Source: an uncultured Butyricimonas sp. (GTDB lineage: Bacteria; Bacteroidota; Bacteroidia; Bacteroidales; Marinifilaceae). Taken from it: a stretch of DNA of 64,000 nucleotides. The notes beneath the pieces were generated by a model. It did not search any database and was not told where the DNA came from. It worked only from the letters and a program-made list of their open reading frames with translations. Made by a program: the position numbers and the translations under genes. The stretch lies in NCBI GenBank assembly GCA_944321845.1, contig CALUMT010000039.1, positions 28,772 to 92,771 on the forward strand, given 5' to 3'. Shown here one piece after another: positions 44,901-53,348 of the stretch (its first letter is position 1; each line of letters begins with the position of its first letter).

Positions 44901-45183
44901 CCTTAAAGAGAACGGTCTGGACGTGAATGTTCTTTACTGGCCTGACGAGAACCGGGAACCCAACGTGATGGAATACCTGCGTGACGGCAAGATCGACCTG
45001 GTGATCAATATCCCGAAAAACCATACCCGCCGCGAGTTGGATAACGGTTACAAAATCCGTCGGGCTGCCGTGGATTACAATATCCCTCTCATCACGAATG
45101 CCCGCTTGGCCAGTGCCTATATTTACGCGATCTGTCGGGTCGCTCCCGCAGATATCGCCATCAAGAGCTGGGATGAATATTAA
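41971..45183 (+). CDS. carB: Carbamoyl-phosphate synthase large subunit
   Basis: CarB makes carbamoyl phosphate from bicarbonate, ammonia and ATP for pyrimidine and arginine synthesis. I chose ATG 41971, which gives 1070 residues (E. coli has 1073) starting [16 protein letters not shown] 41941 overlaps carA and the longer open frame is not coding. The two homologous halves are visible: [20 protein letters not shown] with ATP-grasp motifs [22 protein letters not shown], and the second copy with [20 protein letters not shown] and [18 protein letters not shown]. The C-terminal MGS-like domain ([21 protein letters not shown]) binds allosteric effectors. Confidence 0.97.
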   Translation: [1070 protein letters not shown]

Positions 45184-45193
45184 TACCTACATG

Positions 45194-45237
45194 GGAAAGA
45201 TGTATCCCCTCTTGGGAACATCTTTCCTGTTTCTTTT
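45194..45237 (+). terminator. carAB terminator
   Basis: GGAAAGATGT (45194-45203) and ACATCTTTCC (45218-45227) form a perfect 10-bp stem, followed by a T-rich tract. It starts about 10 bp after the carB stop. Confidence 0.85.
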
Positions 45238-45390
45238 GATTTGGATGGATTACGGGTCTGTTATCAGTTAAAGTAAGTTCAATTCATCTTCGTTGTAGCT
45301 TCGATTCATCTTCGTTTTTTGATGAAGAAAGAAGGAGGCTGCTTTGCCTGTGTCGTGTGGCTATTTCAAGGCGGGATGATGTCGTATCCC

Positions 45391-46713
45391 TTAGATGTGT
45401 GCCTTTTTCCAGTTGAAGTAGCGGAAGTAGATATTACTGCCGATGAAGAGCATGGTATAACAGACTATTTCGCAGGTGAAACAGGCGGCCACGGACCATT
45501 GCAACCACCAGCAGGTGCAGAGGATGTAAATCGTGTACAGGGTCTGACCGGCAGCTTCAATGACCAGGGCGGGACGGGTGTTGCCGGTTCCGGAAACACC
45601 GTTAAAGTAGATGTTGCCCAGGGCTGCCACGAGCAGGGCCGCGGCTATCACCCATAGGGAGGGTATGGCTGCCTCGATGAGTGCGGTGTCGCTCGTGTAA
45701 ACAGAAAGCATCGTCCTTGGAATGAGTACCATGAGCAGGGCGCAACAAGCGGAAAACAACAGGCTGATGGCGGCCACGCGTTTGATGATCCGTGGGACCT
45801 GGTCTGTCGCCCGGGCTCCCATGGCATTACTGACGAGCGTGTTGGTAGTCGTGGACAGAGCCTGCACGGGGATGAGCACAAGGATGTAGATACTGCGTAC
45901 GACATTGGCAATGGCCAATTCCCGTTGCCCGATGTGCTCGATGGCCAGGAAGAACACGAACCAGGTGGCCAGGGGAATGAATTGTTGTATCATCATGAAG
46001 ACGGATACGCTCAGAATGTGGCGGACGATGGAAAGGCGGGGGCGCAGGTCGAGTGTCAAGCCGTATCGCTGGCGGTTCACCGCGTAGCGGGTATACAGGA
46101 GGAAAAATACCAGTGAACCGGCTTCCGCGATGACCGAGGCAAGGGCGGCTCCTTCAAGTCCCATTCGGGGCAGGCCGAGTTTCCCGAATATCAGGGCATA
46201 GTCCAGTACAACATTGATGGCTGCCATGACGATAGCGTTCAGGGTGAGCACCTTGGTGCGGGTGATGGAAACGTAGAAGGCCCGGAACATGACGTTGATG
46301 AACGAGAAAAGCAATCCCCAGACCCGAATGGAGAAGAACGTGTACGAGGCATCCAGAATTACGTCGGAAGACAACATTAGCCGCATGACGGGACGGGCGC
46401 TGAGCAAGGAAGAAACGAGCAGCACGACGGCGAGCAGGAAACTGAATATGCTTCCCTGGTTGAGAATGGTGCCGATGGCGGTGTAATTCCCTTCGCCGTT
46501 ACGTCGGGCCATGAGGATTTGCGAACCGATGCTGAACCCGAACGCGAGGGTGAACAGGCAGATGTAGTACAGTCCCCCGATGGCGGATGCCCCGAGTTCC
46601 ACTTCCCCGACGTGCCCGAGGAAGGCGGTATCGGTCACGTTGATGATATTCTGGGCGAGAAGTCCCAGAAATATGGGGTAGCTGACTTGTATGATGTTCC
46701 TGTTGGTGTACAT
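45391..46713 (-). CDS. MATE-family efflux transporter
   Basis: This 440-residue protein has twelve membrane segments. It is the MATE (DinF/NorM) type: ISYPIFLGLLAQNIINVTDTAFLGHVGEVELGASAIGG-like start (here VSYPIFLGLLAQNIINVTDT...), a second repeat with NVVRSIYILVLIPVQALSTTTNTLVSNAMGAR. It would export drugs or metabolites in exchange for Na+ or H+. The gene is on the minus strand in a plus-strand region, but its plus-strand DNA is still G-rich, which fits replication-linked skew. Confidence 0.9.
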   Translation of the reverse strand: MYTNRNIIQVSYPIFLGLLAQNIINVTDTAFLGHVGEVELGASAIGGLYYICLFTLAFGFSIGSQILMARRNGEGNYTAIGTILNQGSIFSFLLAVVLLVSSLLSARPVMRLMLSSDVILDASYTFFSIRVWGLLFSFINVMFRAFYVSITRTKVLTLNAIVMAAINVVLDYALIFGKLGLPRMGLEGAALASVIAEAGSLVFFLLYTRYAVNRQRYGLTLDLRPRLSIVRHILSVSVFMMIQQFIPLATWFVFFLAIEHIGQRELAIANVVRSIYILVLIPVQALSTTTNTLVSNAMGARATDQVPRIIKRVAAISLLFSACCALLMVLIPRTMLSVYTSDTALIEAAIPSLWVIAAALLVAALGNIYFNGVSGTGNTRPALVIEAAGQTLYTIYILCTCWWLQWSVAACFTCEIVCYTMLFIGSNIYFRYFNWKKAHI

Positions 46714-46784
46714 GGTTTTGTCGAGGATTGTTTGTAGTTGGCAAAAGTATCAATAATTTATAGGAAATGAAAAACGGAGAGAAG

Positions 46785-46815
46785 TTGATGTATTTCTTGA
46801 TTTGTGTTACCTTTG
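46785..46815 (+). promoter_or_regulatory. Promoter for the 46838 gene and PBP1A
   Basis: TTG (46785-46787) and TACCTTTG (46808-46815, exact TAnnTTTG) are 20 bp apart. The ATG at 46838 follows 22 bp after the -7 element. It probably drives the small anchored protein and the PBP1A gene. Confidence 0.6.
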
Positions 46816-46837
46816 TCCTTTAACTGGATTAATTAAC

Positions 46838-47248
46838 ATGATAACTATGAAAGGCGGGTTGAAAAAGATTTTATACGTGTGTGCCGTGGTGGTGCTGTTT
46901 GTATTGGGATTCTGGGTTTGGAAAATGAACGTGCGAGTGGGGGAAAGCAAGAGCTTCCGGGTGGATGGTGTGCAGAGTGCTGAATTCGTTTTTGAGACGA
47001 AGGTGGAAAATCCCCAGGTGCTGACGCTGACGTTTGGCGGTGAATTGGATTGTGATGCCGTGGTGGTAATAAAGGGAAAAGGGCGGGGCGGTGATGCTTT
47101 GATGAGAAGGACTTTCCCCTTGAAGCAGGAAAAAGTGGGGGATGAGAGATTTGAAACGCCTTGGGAAGATCCCCGGGTCGAGATTCAATTCCGGACGAAC
47201 GGTTGTGTGGCCCGGGATTTCGAGATTAACGTGGAAGTCGCTGAATAA
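46838..47248 (+). CDS. Membrane-anchored protein of unknown function
   Basis: This protein has 136 residues from ATG 46838 (or 133 from ATG 46847, MKGGLKKI). One N-terminal membrane helix (ILYVCAVVVLFVLGFWVW) anchors a beta-rich domain of about 95 residues (SKSFRVDGVQSAEFVFETKVENPQVLTLTFGGEL). I do not recognise the family. It is 21 bp upstream of the PBP1A gene and shares a promoter, so a periplasmic role near the cell wall is plausible. Confidence 0.65.
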   Translation: MITMKGGLKKILYVCAVVVLFVLGFWVWKMNVRVGESKSFRVDGVQSAEFVFETKVENPQVLTLTFGGELDCDAVVVIKGKGRGGDALMRRTFPLKQEKVGDERFETPWEDPRVEIQFRTNGCVARDFEINVEVAE

Positions 47249-47269
47249 TAAAATAAATAGAAGAATAAG

Positions 47270-49603
47270 ATGTTGAAAAGATATTGGAAAGATTTTGCCC
47301 TGTTCTGGGGAATATTCGTGGTTTTCGTGGGAGGTGTATTCCTGTTTTTTTACTTGATTTCCGAGGGGAAGTTGGGTTTTATGCCGACTTTCGAGGAGTT
47401 GGAGAACCCGACAAGTAATTTCGCCGCGGAAGTCTATTCGGCGGACGGGAAGGTTATCGGAAAGTATTTCATGGGTAACGAGAATCGCCGTTACACGGAT
47501 TACGAGGAGATAGCTCCTTGTGTCATTGATGCGTTGATTGCCACGGAGGATGTGCGTTTCTACGAGCATAGCGGGGTGGACGTGAGGGGATTGTTCCGCG
47601 TGGCCAAGGGAATCATGACGGGCAATACTTCTTCTGGGGGTGGTAGTACGATCTCCCAGCAGTTGGCCAAGATGCTTTTCCCGCGGGAGTCGGACCAGAA
47701 TTTCCTGGAACTAGCGATGCGAAAATTCCGGGAATGGGTGATCGCCGTACGGTTGGAGAAGAGTTACACGAAGGAGGAAATTATCACGATGTACCTGAAT
47801 AAATTTGATTTCCTGAATCTGGCGGTAGGAATCAATTCCGCCGCGAATATCTATTTTTCCACGACCCCGGATTCCTTGCGGATCGAGCAGGCCGCCATGC
47901 TGATCGGTATGGCCAAGAATCCTTCCCTGTTTAACCCTTTGCGTCGGCCGGAACAGACGTTGGGACGCAGGAACGTGGTGCTGGGGCAGATGTACAAGTA
48001 CGGCAAGATCTCGGAGGCGGTGTATGATTCCCTGAGACAATTGCCACTGGGATTGGAATTCCGGAAGGAGGACCACAAGGAAGGTATCGCCACGTATTTC
48101 CGGGAGTACCTGCGCCAATACATGACGGCACATAAGCCGGAGCGGGACAATGGGGCTTATCGCTGGAACAAGTTACAGTACGAGGTAGACTCCATGGCTT
48201 GGGAGAACGATCCGTTGTACGGGTGGTGTAATAAAAACGTGAAGTCAGACGGCTCGAATTACAATATCTACACGGATGGACTGAAGATATTCACGACGTT
48301 GGATTCCCGGATGCAGCGTTACGCGGAGGAGGCTGTCGCGGAACACCTGGGAGGGGTAGTACAACCGGCTTTTGACGCGGAAAAGAAGCGTAAGGAACGT
48401 CCCCCGTTCTCGAATGACATGACGAAAGAGGAGGTGGATCGGATTATGACGCAGGCGATGAAACGTACGGAACGTTACCGGATGATGAAGGCTGCCGGGT
48501 GCACGGAAAAGGAAATCCGGGCGGCGTTTAACGAAAAACGGGAAATGACGGTCTTCACGTGGAAGGGAATGCGGGACACCTTGATGTCGCCGATGGATTC
48601 GCTGCGTTATTACAAGTCGTTCTTTTGGGCCGGTTTCATGGCGATGGAGCCGAGAAGCGGTCAGATAAAGGCTTACGTGGGAGGTCCGGATTATCATTAT
48701 TTCCAGTACGATATGGTAAGCGTAGGAAAACGACAGGTAGGTTCCACGATAAAGCCCATTCTTTATACCCTGGCCATGCAGGAGGGATTGGGACCTTGTG
48801 ACAAGGTGCTGAATGTGCCGCAGACATTCGTGTTGCCGGACGGGACCACGTGGACACCCCGTAACTCCACGGATAAGCGGGAAGGGGAAATGGTGACCTT
48901 GAAATGGGGATTGGCGAATTCCGTCAATAATATATCCGGGTGGGTTGTTAAGCAATTCACTCCGGCTGCAATTGTCCAAATGGCACATAAGATGGGTATC
49001 ACGAGTTATATTGACCCGGTGCCCGCCATATTCCTGGGAACGTCGGAAATCTCGGTAAAAGAGATGGTGGCTGCCTTCTCCGTGTTCGCGAACAACGGGG
49101 TTTATAATCGGCCGCAGATGGTGACGAAAATCGAAGATAAGTACGGTAATGTGCTGGCCACATTCTACCCCGAGTCGCGTGAAATTATTTCCCGTAACGC
49201 GGCCTACCTGATGGCGACCTTGTTGAAGGCCGTGGTGGACGAGGGAACGGGTATCCGTTTGCGTTACCGTTATGGCTTCAAAAACCCGATCGGGGGAAAA
49301 ACGGGGACGACACAGAATCACTCTGACGGATGGTTTATCGGGATTACGCCTGACTTGAGCGGAGGAGTATGGGTAGGAGCGGAGGAGCGTTCCATTCATT
49401 TTCAGACATTGGCAAACGGTCAGGGAGCAAGTATGGCATTACCTATCTGGGCCTTGTTCATGAAGAAGGTTTACGCGGACAAGAGCATCAATATGCCGCA
49501 GCGGGACTTTGACCGGCCGGCAGGAATGGAGAAGGATATAGATTGCGATGACGCTAATCAACAGTACCAGGACGATATCGAGGATTTTGAGGATTTCTTT
49601 TAA
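47270..49603 (+). CDS. mrcA: Class A penicillin-binding protein (PBP1A-type)
   Basis: This bifunctional enzyme polymerises and cross-links peptidoglycan. The 777-residue protein has an N-terminal membrane helix (about 9-32), a glycosyltransferase 51 domain with ATEDVRFYEHSGVDVRG and GGSTISQQLAKMLF (catalytic Glu in each motif region), and a transpeptidase domain with the SxxK motif STIKP, the SxN motif SVNN, and the KTG motif GGKTGTTQNHSDGWFIG. The C-terminus is acidic (DCDDANQQYQDDIEDFEDFF). Upstream is a small anchored protein; radA follows. Confidence 0.95.
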   Translation: MLKRYWKDFALFWGIFVVFVGGVFLFFYLISEGKLGFMPTFEELENPTSNFAAEVYSADGKVIGKYFMGNENRRYTDYEEIAPCVIDALIATEDVRFYEHSGVDVRGLFRVAKGIMTGNTSSGGGSTISQQLAKMLFPRESDQNFLELAMRKFREWVIAVRLEKSYTKEEIITMYLNKFDFLNLAVGINSAANIYFSTTPDSLRIEQAAMLIGMAKNPSLFNPLRRPEQTLGRRNVVLGQMYKYGKISEAVYDSLRQLPLGLEFRKEDHKEGIATYFREYLRQYMTAHKPERDNGAYRWNKLQYEVDSMAWENDPLYGWCNKNVKSDGSNYNIYTDGLKIFTTLDSRMQRYAEEAVAEHLGGVVQPAFDAEKKRKERPPFSNDMTKEEVDRIMTQAMKRTERYRMMKAAGCTEKEIRAAFNEKREMTVFTWKGMRDTLMSPMDSLRYYKSFFWAGFMAMEPRSGQIKAYVGGPDYHYFQYDMVSVGKRQVGSTIKPILYTLAMQEGLGPCDKVLNVPQTFVLPDGTTWTPRNSTDKREGEMVTLKWGLANSVNNISGWVVKQFTPAAIVQMAHKMGITSYIDPVPAIFLGTSEISVKEMVAAFSVFANNGVYNRPQMVTKIEDKYGNVLATFYPESREIISRNAAYLMATLLKAVVDEGTGIRLRYRYGFKNPIGGKTGTTQNHSDGWFIGITPDLSGGVWVGAEERSIHFQTLANGQGASMALPIWALFMKKVYADKSINMPQRDFDRPAGMEKDIDCDDANQQYQDDIEDFEDFF

Positions 49604-49614
49604 GTTTTGAGTTT

Positions 49615-50976
49615 ATGCGTTCGAAAGTCGTTTATGTTTGCCAAAATTGTGGGGCGAAGGAAAGTAAGTGGGTGGGGAAATGCCCCCAGTGCGGGGAGTG
49701 GAACAGTTTTGTGGAAGAGGTGGAAAATGTGTCCAGGGGCAAAAGGAATGCGCCCGTGATCGGGAATACCTCTTCCCGTCCGTTGAAACTTTCCGAGGTC
49801 AAGGTAAACGCGGATGAACGGATGAACACGGGGGATGAGGAATTGAACCGGGTATTGGGGGGAGGATTGGTTCCCGGCTCGATGATTCTGTTGGGCGGAG
49901 AACCGGGAATTGGTAAGTCGACGCTTGTGTTGCAGTTTGCTTTGCGGAACCATTGCGGGAAAGTGCTTTACGTGTCTGGGGAGGAGAGTGTTTCCCAAAT
50001 CAAGATGAGGGCGCAGCGGTTAGGTCTGGAAAACGATGAATGTTTCTTTTTGTCCGGGAATTCCCTGGAGAACGTGCTGGAGCATGCCCGAGTGATGCAA
50101 CCCCGGTTGCTCATTATCGATTCGATTCAGACGCTGGCGACGGAAGGAGTGGATGCCATACCGGGCAGTCTTTCCCAGATCCGGGAATGTACAAATACCT
50201 TGTTGCGTTTCTCGAAAGAGAACACGGTGACAACCATATTGATCGGGCATATCACGAAAGACGGACAATTGGCCGGGCCGAAGATTCTGGAACACATGGT
50301 GGATACGGTGCTCCATTTCGAGGGTGATCAACAGCACATGTACCGGATATTGCGTTCCATGAAGAACCGTTTCGGTTCCACTTCCGAGATCGGTATTTAC
50401 GAGATGCTGCAGGCGGGATTGCGGCAGGTGACGAATCCTTCGGAGTTATTGTTGTCCAATCATGGTGAAGATTTGAGCGGAATAGCTGTTGCCGCTACAG
50501 TTGAGGGAGTGCGCCCGATATTGCTGGAGGTGCAAGCGTTGGTCAGCACGGCAGCTTATGGGACTCCGCAGCGTTCGGCAACGGGGTTTGATGCACGGCG
50601 CTTGAACATGCTGCTGGCCGTGTTGGAAAAGCGGGTTGGATTCCGGCTTGGTTCGAAAGATGTCTTTTTAAATATAGCGGGGGGAATTCGGGTAAATGAT
50701 CCGGCGTTGGATTTAGGGGTTGTCATGGCGGTCCTTTCCTCTAATATAGATGTGGCCTTGCCGGAGGGGGTGGTTTTTGCCGGGGAAGTTGGTTTGTCCG
50801 GTGAAATCCGGGCTGTTAGCCGAATCGAACAGCGGGTTTCGGAAGCCGAGAAATTAGGATTCAACCAGATATATATTCCTCTTGGCAATAAAAAATCATA
50901 TTTAAAGTCCCCGTCCCGGATAAAAGTGCAATTCGTTTCGCAAATCACGGAAATATGTCGGTCGTTATTTGGGTGA
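49615..50976 (+). CDS. radA: DNA repair protein RadA
   Basis: RadA helps recombination by driving branch migration. The 453-residue protein has the N-terminal zinc finger (CQNCGAKESKWVGKCPQCGEW), Walker A GGEPGIGKST, Walker B-like LLIIDSIQT, the RadA-specific KNRFGSTSEIGIYEM motif and the C-terminal Lon-protease-like domain (LNIAGGIRVNDPALDLGVVMAVLSS). It starts 11 bp after the PBP1A gene. Confidence 0.97.
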   Translation: MRSKVVYVCQNCGAKESKWVGKCPQCGEWNSFVEEVENVSRGKRNAPVIGNTSSRPLKLSEVKVNADERMNTGDEELNRVLGGGLVPGSMILLGGEPGIGKSTLVLQFALRNHCGKVLYVSGEESVSQIKMRAQRLGLENDECFFLSGNSLENVLEHARVMQPRLLIIDSIQTLATEGVDAIPGSLSQIRECTNTLLRFSKENTVTTILIGHITKDGQLAGPKILEHMVDTVLHFEGDQQHMYRILRSMKNRFGSTSEIGIYEMLQAGLRQVTNPSELLLSNHGEDLSGIAVAATVEGVRPILLEVQALVSTAAYGTPQRSATGFDARRLNMLLAVLEKRVGFRLGSKDVFLNIAGGIRVNDPALDLGVVMAVLSSNIDVALPEGVVFAGEVGLSGEIRAVSRIEQRVSEAEKLGFNQIYIPLGNKKSYLKSPSRIKVQFVSQITEICRSLFG

Positions 50977-51043
50977 TATATTGTAATTTCATTTTTTATG
51001 TTCTATTTTCGTATGCCTATTGGTTTATAATGGAATAGATGGT

Positions 51044-51466
51044 ATGATGAAAATAGAACGTTTAGCGGGAACCGCAAGCCGGCTGTACGAGTTGGTGGCT
51101 CCTTTGGTAATGAATCCGGATGTATTGAAACAGAATAATGGTTATCCGTTTAAAACATCCGAGGCCTATGTTTGGTTTGTCGGGGTGGACGATGATGGTT
51201 TGGCCCGGGGATTTATGCCCGTGGAAATAAGGACTGATAACGTGGTAATCAATAATTATTACGTGGAGAAGGATGACGGGCAGTTATTGCAGCAACTGAT
51301 CCGAGCGGTAGATAAAGAATTTGGAAAAGAGTATATCCTACGGGCGGTAGTGCATACCCGTCACGTGGAAATATTTGAGAAAAATGGTTTTAATACCACG
51401 AAAGAATGGACTCTTTACAGAAAAATGCAGAAATCGAATGTTACAGGAAAAGAAAAACGTTTATGA
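51044..51466 (+). CDS. GNAT-like acetyltransferase in the IbrAB-type unit
   Basis: This is a 140-residue protein (ATG 51044; the frame extends to a TTG at 51020). It has the outline of a compact GNAT domain: strands EAYVWFVGVDDDGLARGFMPVEIR and NVVINNYYVEKDDGQLLQQLIRAVDKEF, then VHTRHVEIFEKNGFNTTKEWTLYRKM, which resembles the last strand pair (here with the HVEIFEKNGF loop). It overlaps the next gene by 29 bp, which suggests tight co-expression. The substrate is unknown. It could modify a small molecule or a partner protein of the adjacent PP-loop enzyme; that is inference. Confidence 0.65.
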   Translation: MMKIERLAGTASRLYELVAPLVMNPDVLKQNNGYPFKTSEAYVWFVGVDDDGLARGFMPVEIRTDNVVINNYYVEKDDGQLLQQLIRAVDKEFGKEYILRAVVHTRHVEIFEKNGFNTTKEWTLYRKMQKSNVTGKEKRL

Positions 51467-52727
51467 GGTTTGCCAGGCACGTTTGAAACGGATTTTTGAA
51501 GAATTCGATAACGTTTACGTGTCTTTTTCGGGAGGGAAAGATAGCGGGGTGCTGCTGAACTTGTGTCTTGATTATATCCGGGAACATAATTTGCAGCGGA
51601 AATTGATTGTTTTTCACATGGATTACGAGGTTCAATACCAGCATACGATGGATTACGTGGAACGGGTATTCAAGCAGAATAAGGATTTGCTTGAGGTCTA
51701 TCGGGTCTGTGTTCCTTTTAAGGTGACGACTTGCACGTCCATGTACCAGCATTACTGGCGTCCGTGGGATGAGGATAAAAAGGATATTTGGGTCCGTCCG
51801 ATGCCGAAGGATTGTTACCGAAAAGAGGATTTCCCTTTTTTCCAGGATGATATGTGGGATTACGAGTTTCAGTTCCGTTTTGCGGAATGGTTGCATCAGC
51901 GCAAGAATGCGCATCGGACCTGTTGTCTGGTAGGAATTCGTACGCAGGAAAGTTTTAATCGTTGGCGGAGTATACATAGTGATAAAAATATTTATAAATA
52001 CCGACGTATACCATGGACAAGGAAAGTTGTTGACCACGTGTATAACGCGTACCCGATTTATGATTGGCTGACCACGGATATTTGGACCGCAAACGGGAAA
52101 TTCGCGTGGGATTATAATCGGTTGTATGATCTGTACTATCAGGCAGGAGTGCCGTTGGAGCGTCAACGGGTGGCAAGTCCTTTTTTATCTCAAGCGTTGT
52201 CCAGTTTGAAACTTTATCGGGTAATAGATCCCGATACCTGGGGACGGATGATCAATCGGGTGAATGGGGTCGGATTTGCCGGACTTTATGGAGATACATC
52301 TGCCTTGGGGTGGCAGGAGATAAAATTACCGGAGGGGATGACCTGGGCGGATTATATGGAGTTTTTATTGAAAACCCTTCCGGAAGAGACTCGCCAGCAT
52401 TACCTGAACAAATTGTCTGTCAGCATTAAATTCTGGCGGGAACGTGGGGGCTGTTTGTCGGATAGTGTGATTCGGAAATTACAGGAAGCTGGAGTGGAGA
52501 TTGCCGTGGAGAATTCAACGAATTACCATACGGATAAATTGCCCGTGCGAATGGAGTATCTGGATGATTTTCCCATACAGGAATTCAAAGATTTGCCAAC
52601 GTATAAGAGAGTGTGTATCTGTATATTGAAAAATGATTACGCTTGTAAATACATGGGATTCACTTTGACGAAACGGGAAAAGGAAAGACGTGCGTATATT
52701 ATGAAAACCTATCAATCATTATTTTAA
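51438..52727 (+). CDS. IbrA-like PP-loop (PAPS reductase-like) protein with DUF3440 region
   Basis: The 429-residue protein belongs to the ATP pyrophosphatase group. The PP-loop SGGKDS is near residues 33-38 (VYVSFSGGKDSGVLLNLC), and TCCLVGIRTQESFNRWRSI matches the RxxES-type motif of PAPS-reductase-like proteins. A C-terminal region of about 180 residues corresponds to DUF3440. I chose ATG 51438 (MLQEKKNVYEVCQ); earlier starts lie inside the upstream gene. IbrA in E. coli was described as an activator of eib genes, with IbrB; its chemistry is not known. Some DNA-sulfur modification enzymes (DndC) share the fold. Confidence 0.85.
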   Translation: MLQEKKNVYEVCQARLKRIFEEFDNVYVSFSGGKDSGVLLNLCLDYIREHNLQRKLIVFHMDYEVQYQHTMDYVERVFKQNKDLLEVYRVCVPFKVTTCTSMYQHYWRPWDEDKKDIWVRPMPKDCYRKEDFPFFQDDMWDYEFQFRFAEWLHQRKNAHRTCCLVGIRTQESFNRWRSIHSDKNIYKYRRIPWTRKVVDHVYNAYPIYDWLTTDIWTANGKFAWDYNRLYDLYYQAGVPLERQRVASPFLSQALSSLKLYRVIDPDTWGRMINRVNGVGFAGLYGDTSALGWQEIKLPEGMTWADYMEFLLKTLPEETRQHYLNKLSVSIKFWRERGGCLSDSVIRKLQEAGVEIAVENSTNYHTDKLPVRMEYLDDFPIQEFKDLPTYKRVCICILKNDYACKYMGFTLTKREKERRAYIMKTYQSLF

Positions 52728-52729
52728 TC

Positions 52730-53245
52730 ATGGAAGAATATAAAAGTCCGGTATATAACGTTATAGCCGTACCCGTGGAAAAGGTACGTGCTAATAGTTA
52801 TAATCCCAATGTAGTTGCTCCACCGGAGATGAAACTATTGGAAATATCGATCTGGGAAGATGGTTACACGATGCCTTGTGTATGTTATTATATAGCCGAC
52901 GAGGATTGTTATGAATTGGTCGACGGTTATCATCGTTATTGCGTGATGAAAAACTCGCAACGGATTTACGAGAGAGAAAAAGGATTATTGCCTGTAGTTG
53001 TTATAGAGAAAGATCTTTCTAACCGAATGGCCTCCACGATCAGGCATAACAGAGCCCGAGGGGTGCATAGTGTGGAACTGATGAGTAATATTGTTTCAGA
53101 ATTAACAAAGTCCGGGATGTCTGATAGTTGGATTATGCGAAATATCGGGATGGACAAGGATGAATTATTGCGTTTGAAACAGATTTCCGGATTGGCAGAG
53201 CTTTTTGCGGATAAGGAATTCAGTGTAGCTAAAAATATGGGTTAA
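52730..53245 (+). CDS. IbrB-like ParB-domain protein
   Basis: The 171-residue protein has a ParB/Srx-type N-terminal domain: VPVEKVRANSYNPNVVAPPE, LLEISIWEDGYTMPCVCYY, DCYELVDGYHRYCVM (the GxHR-like DGYHR motif) and NRMASTIRHNRARGVH. The second half resembles a helix-turn-helix (SDSWIMRNIGMDKDELLRLKQIS). It follows the PP-loop gene after 2 bp, as ibrB follows ibrA. ParB-fold proteins of this kind can bind CTP/ATP or DNA; here neither is established. Confidence 0.85.
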   Translation: MEEYKSPVYNVIAVPVEKVRANSYNPNVVAPPEMKLLEISIWEDGYTMPCVCYYIADEDCYELVDGYHRYCVMKNSQRIYEREKGLLPVVVIEKDLSNRMASTIRHNRARGVHSVELMSNIVSELTKSGMSDSWIMRNIGMDKDELLRLKQISGLAELFADKEFSVAKNMG

Positions 53246-53348
53246 GTTTTAAGAAAAAATAACACATAGAAATACAAGAGATTAATTGTGTTTTGATAAT
53301 TTTACCCACGTTAAAGAATGTATGGTTATAAATTAACATTTTATTTGT

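Noticed and set aside
48245-49399. 384-residue open frame antisense to the PBP1A gene
   Set aside because: The plus-strand gene has all catalytic motifs; the antisense product has none.
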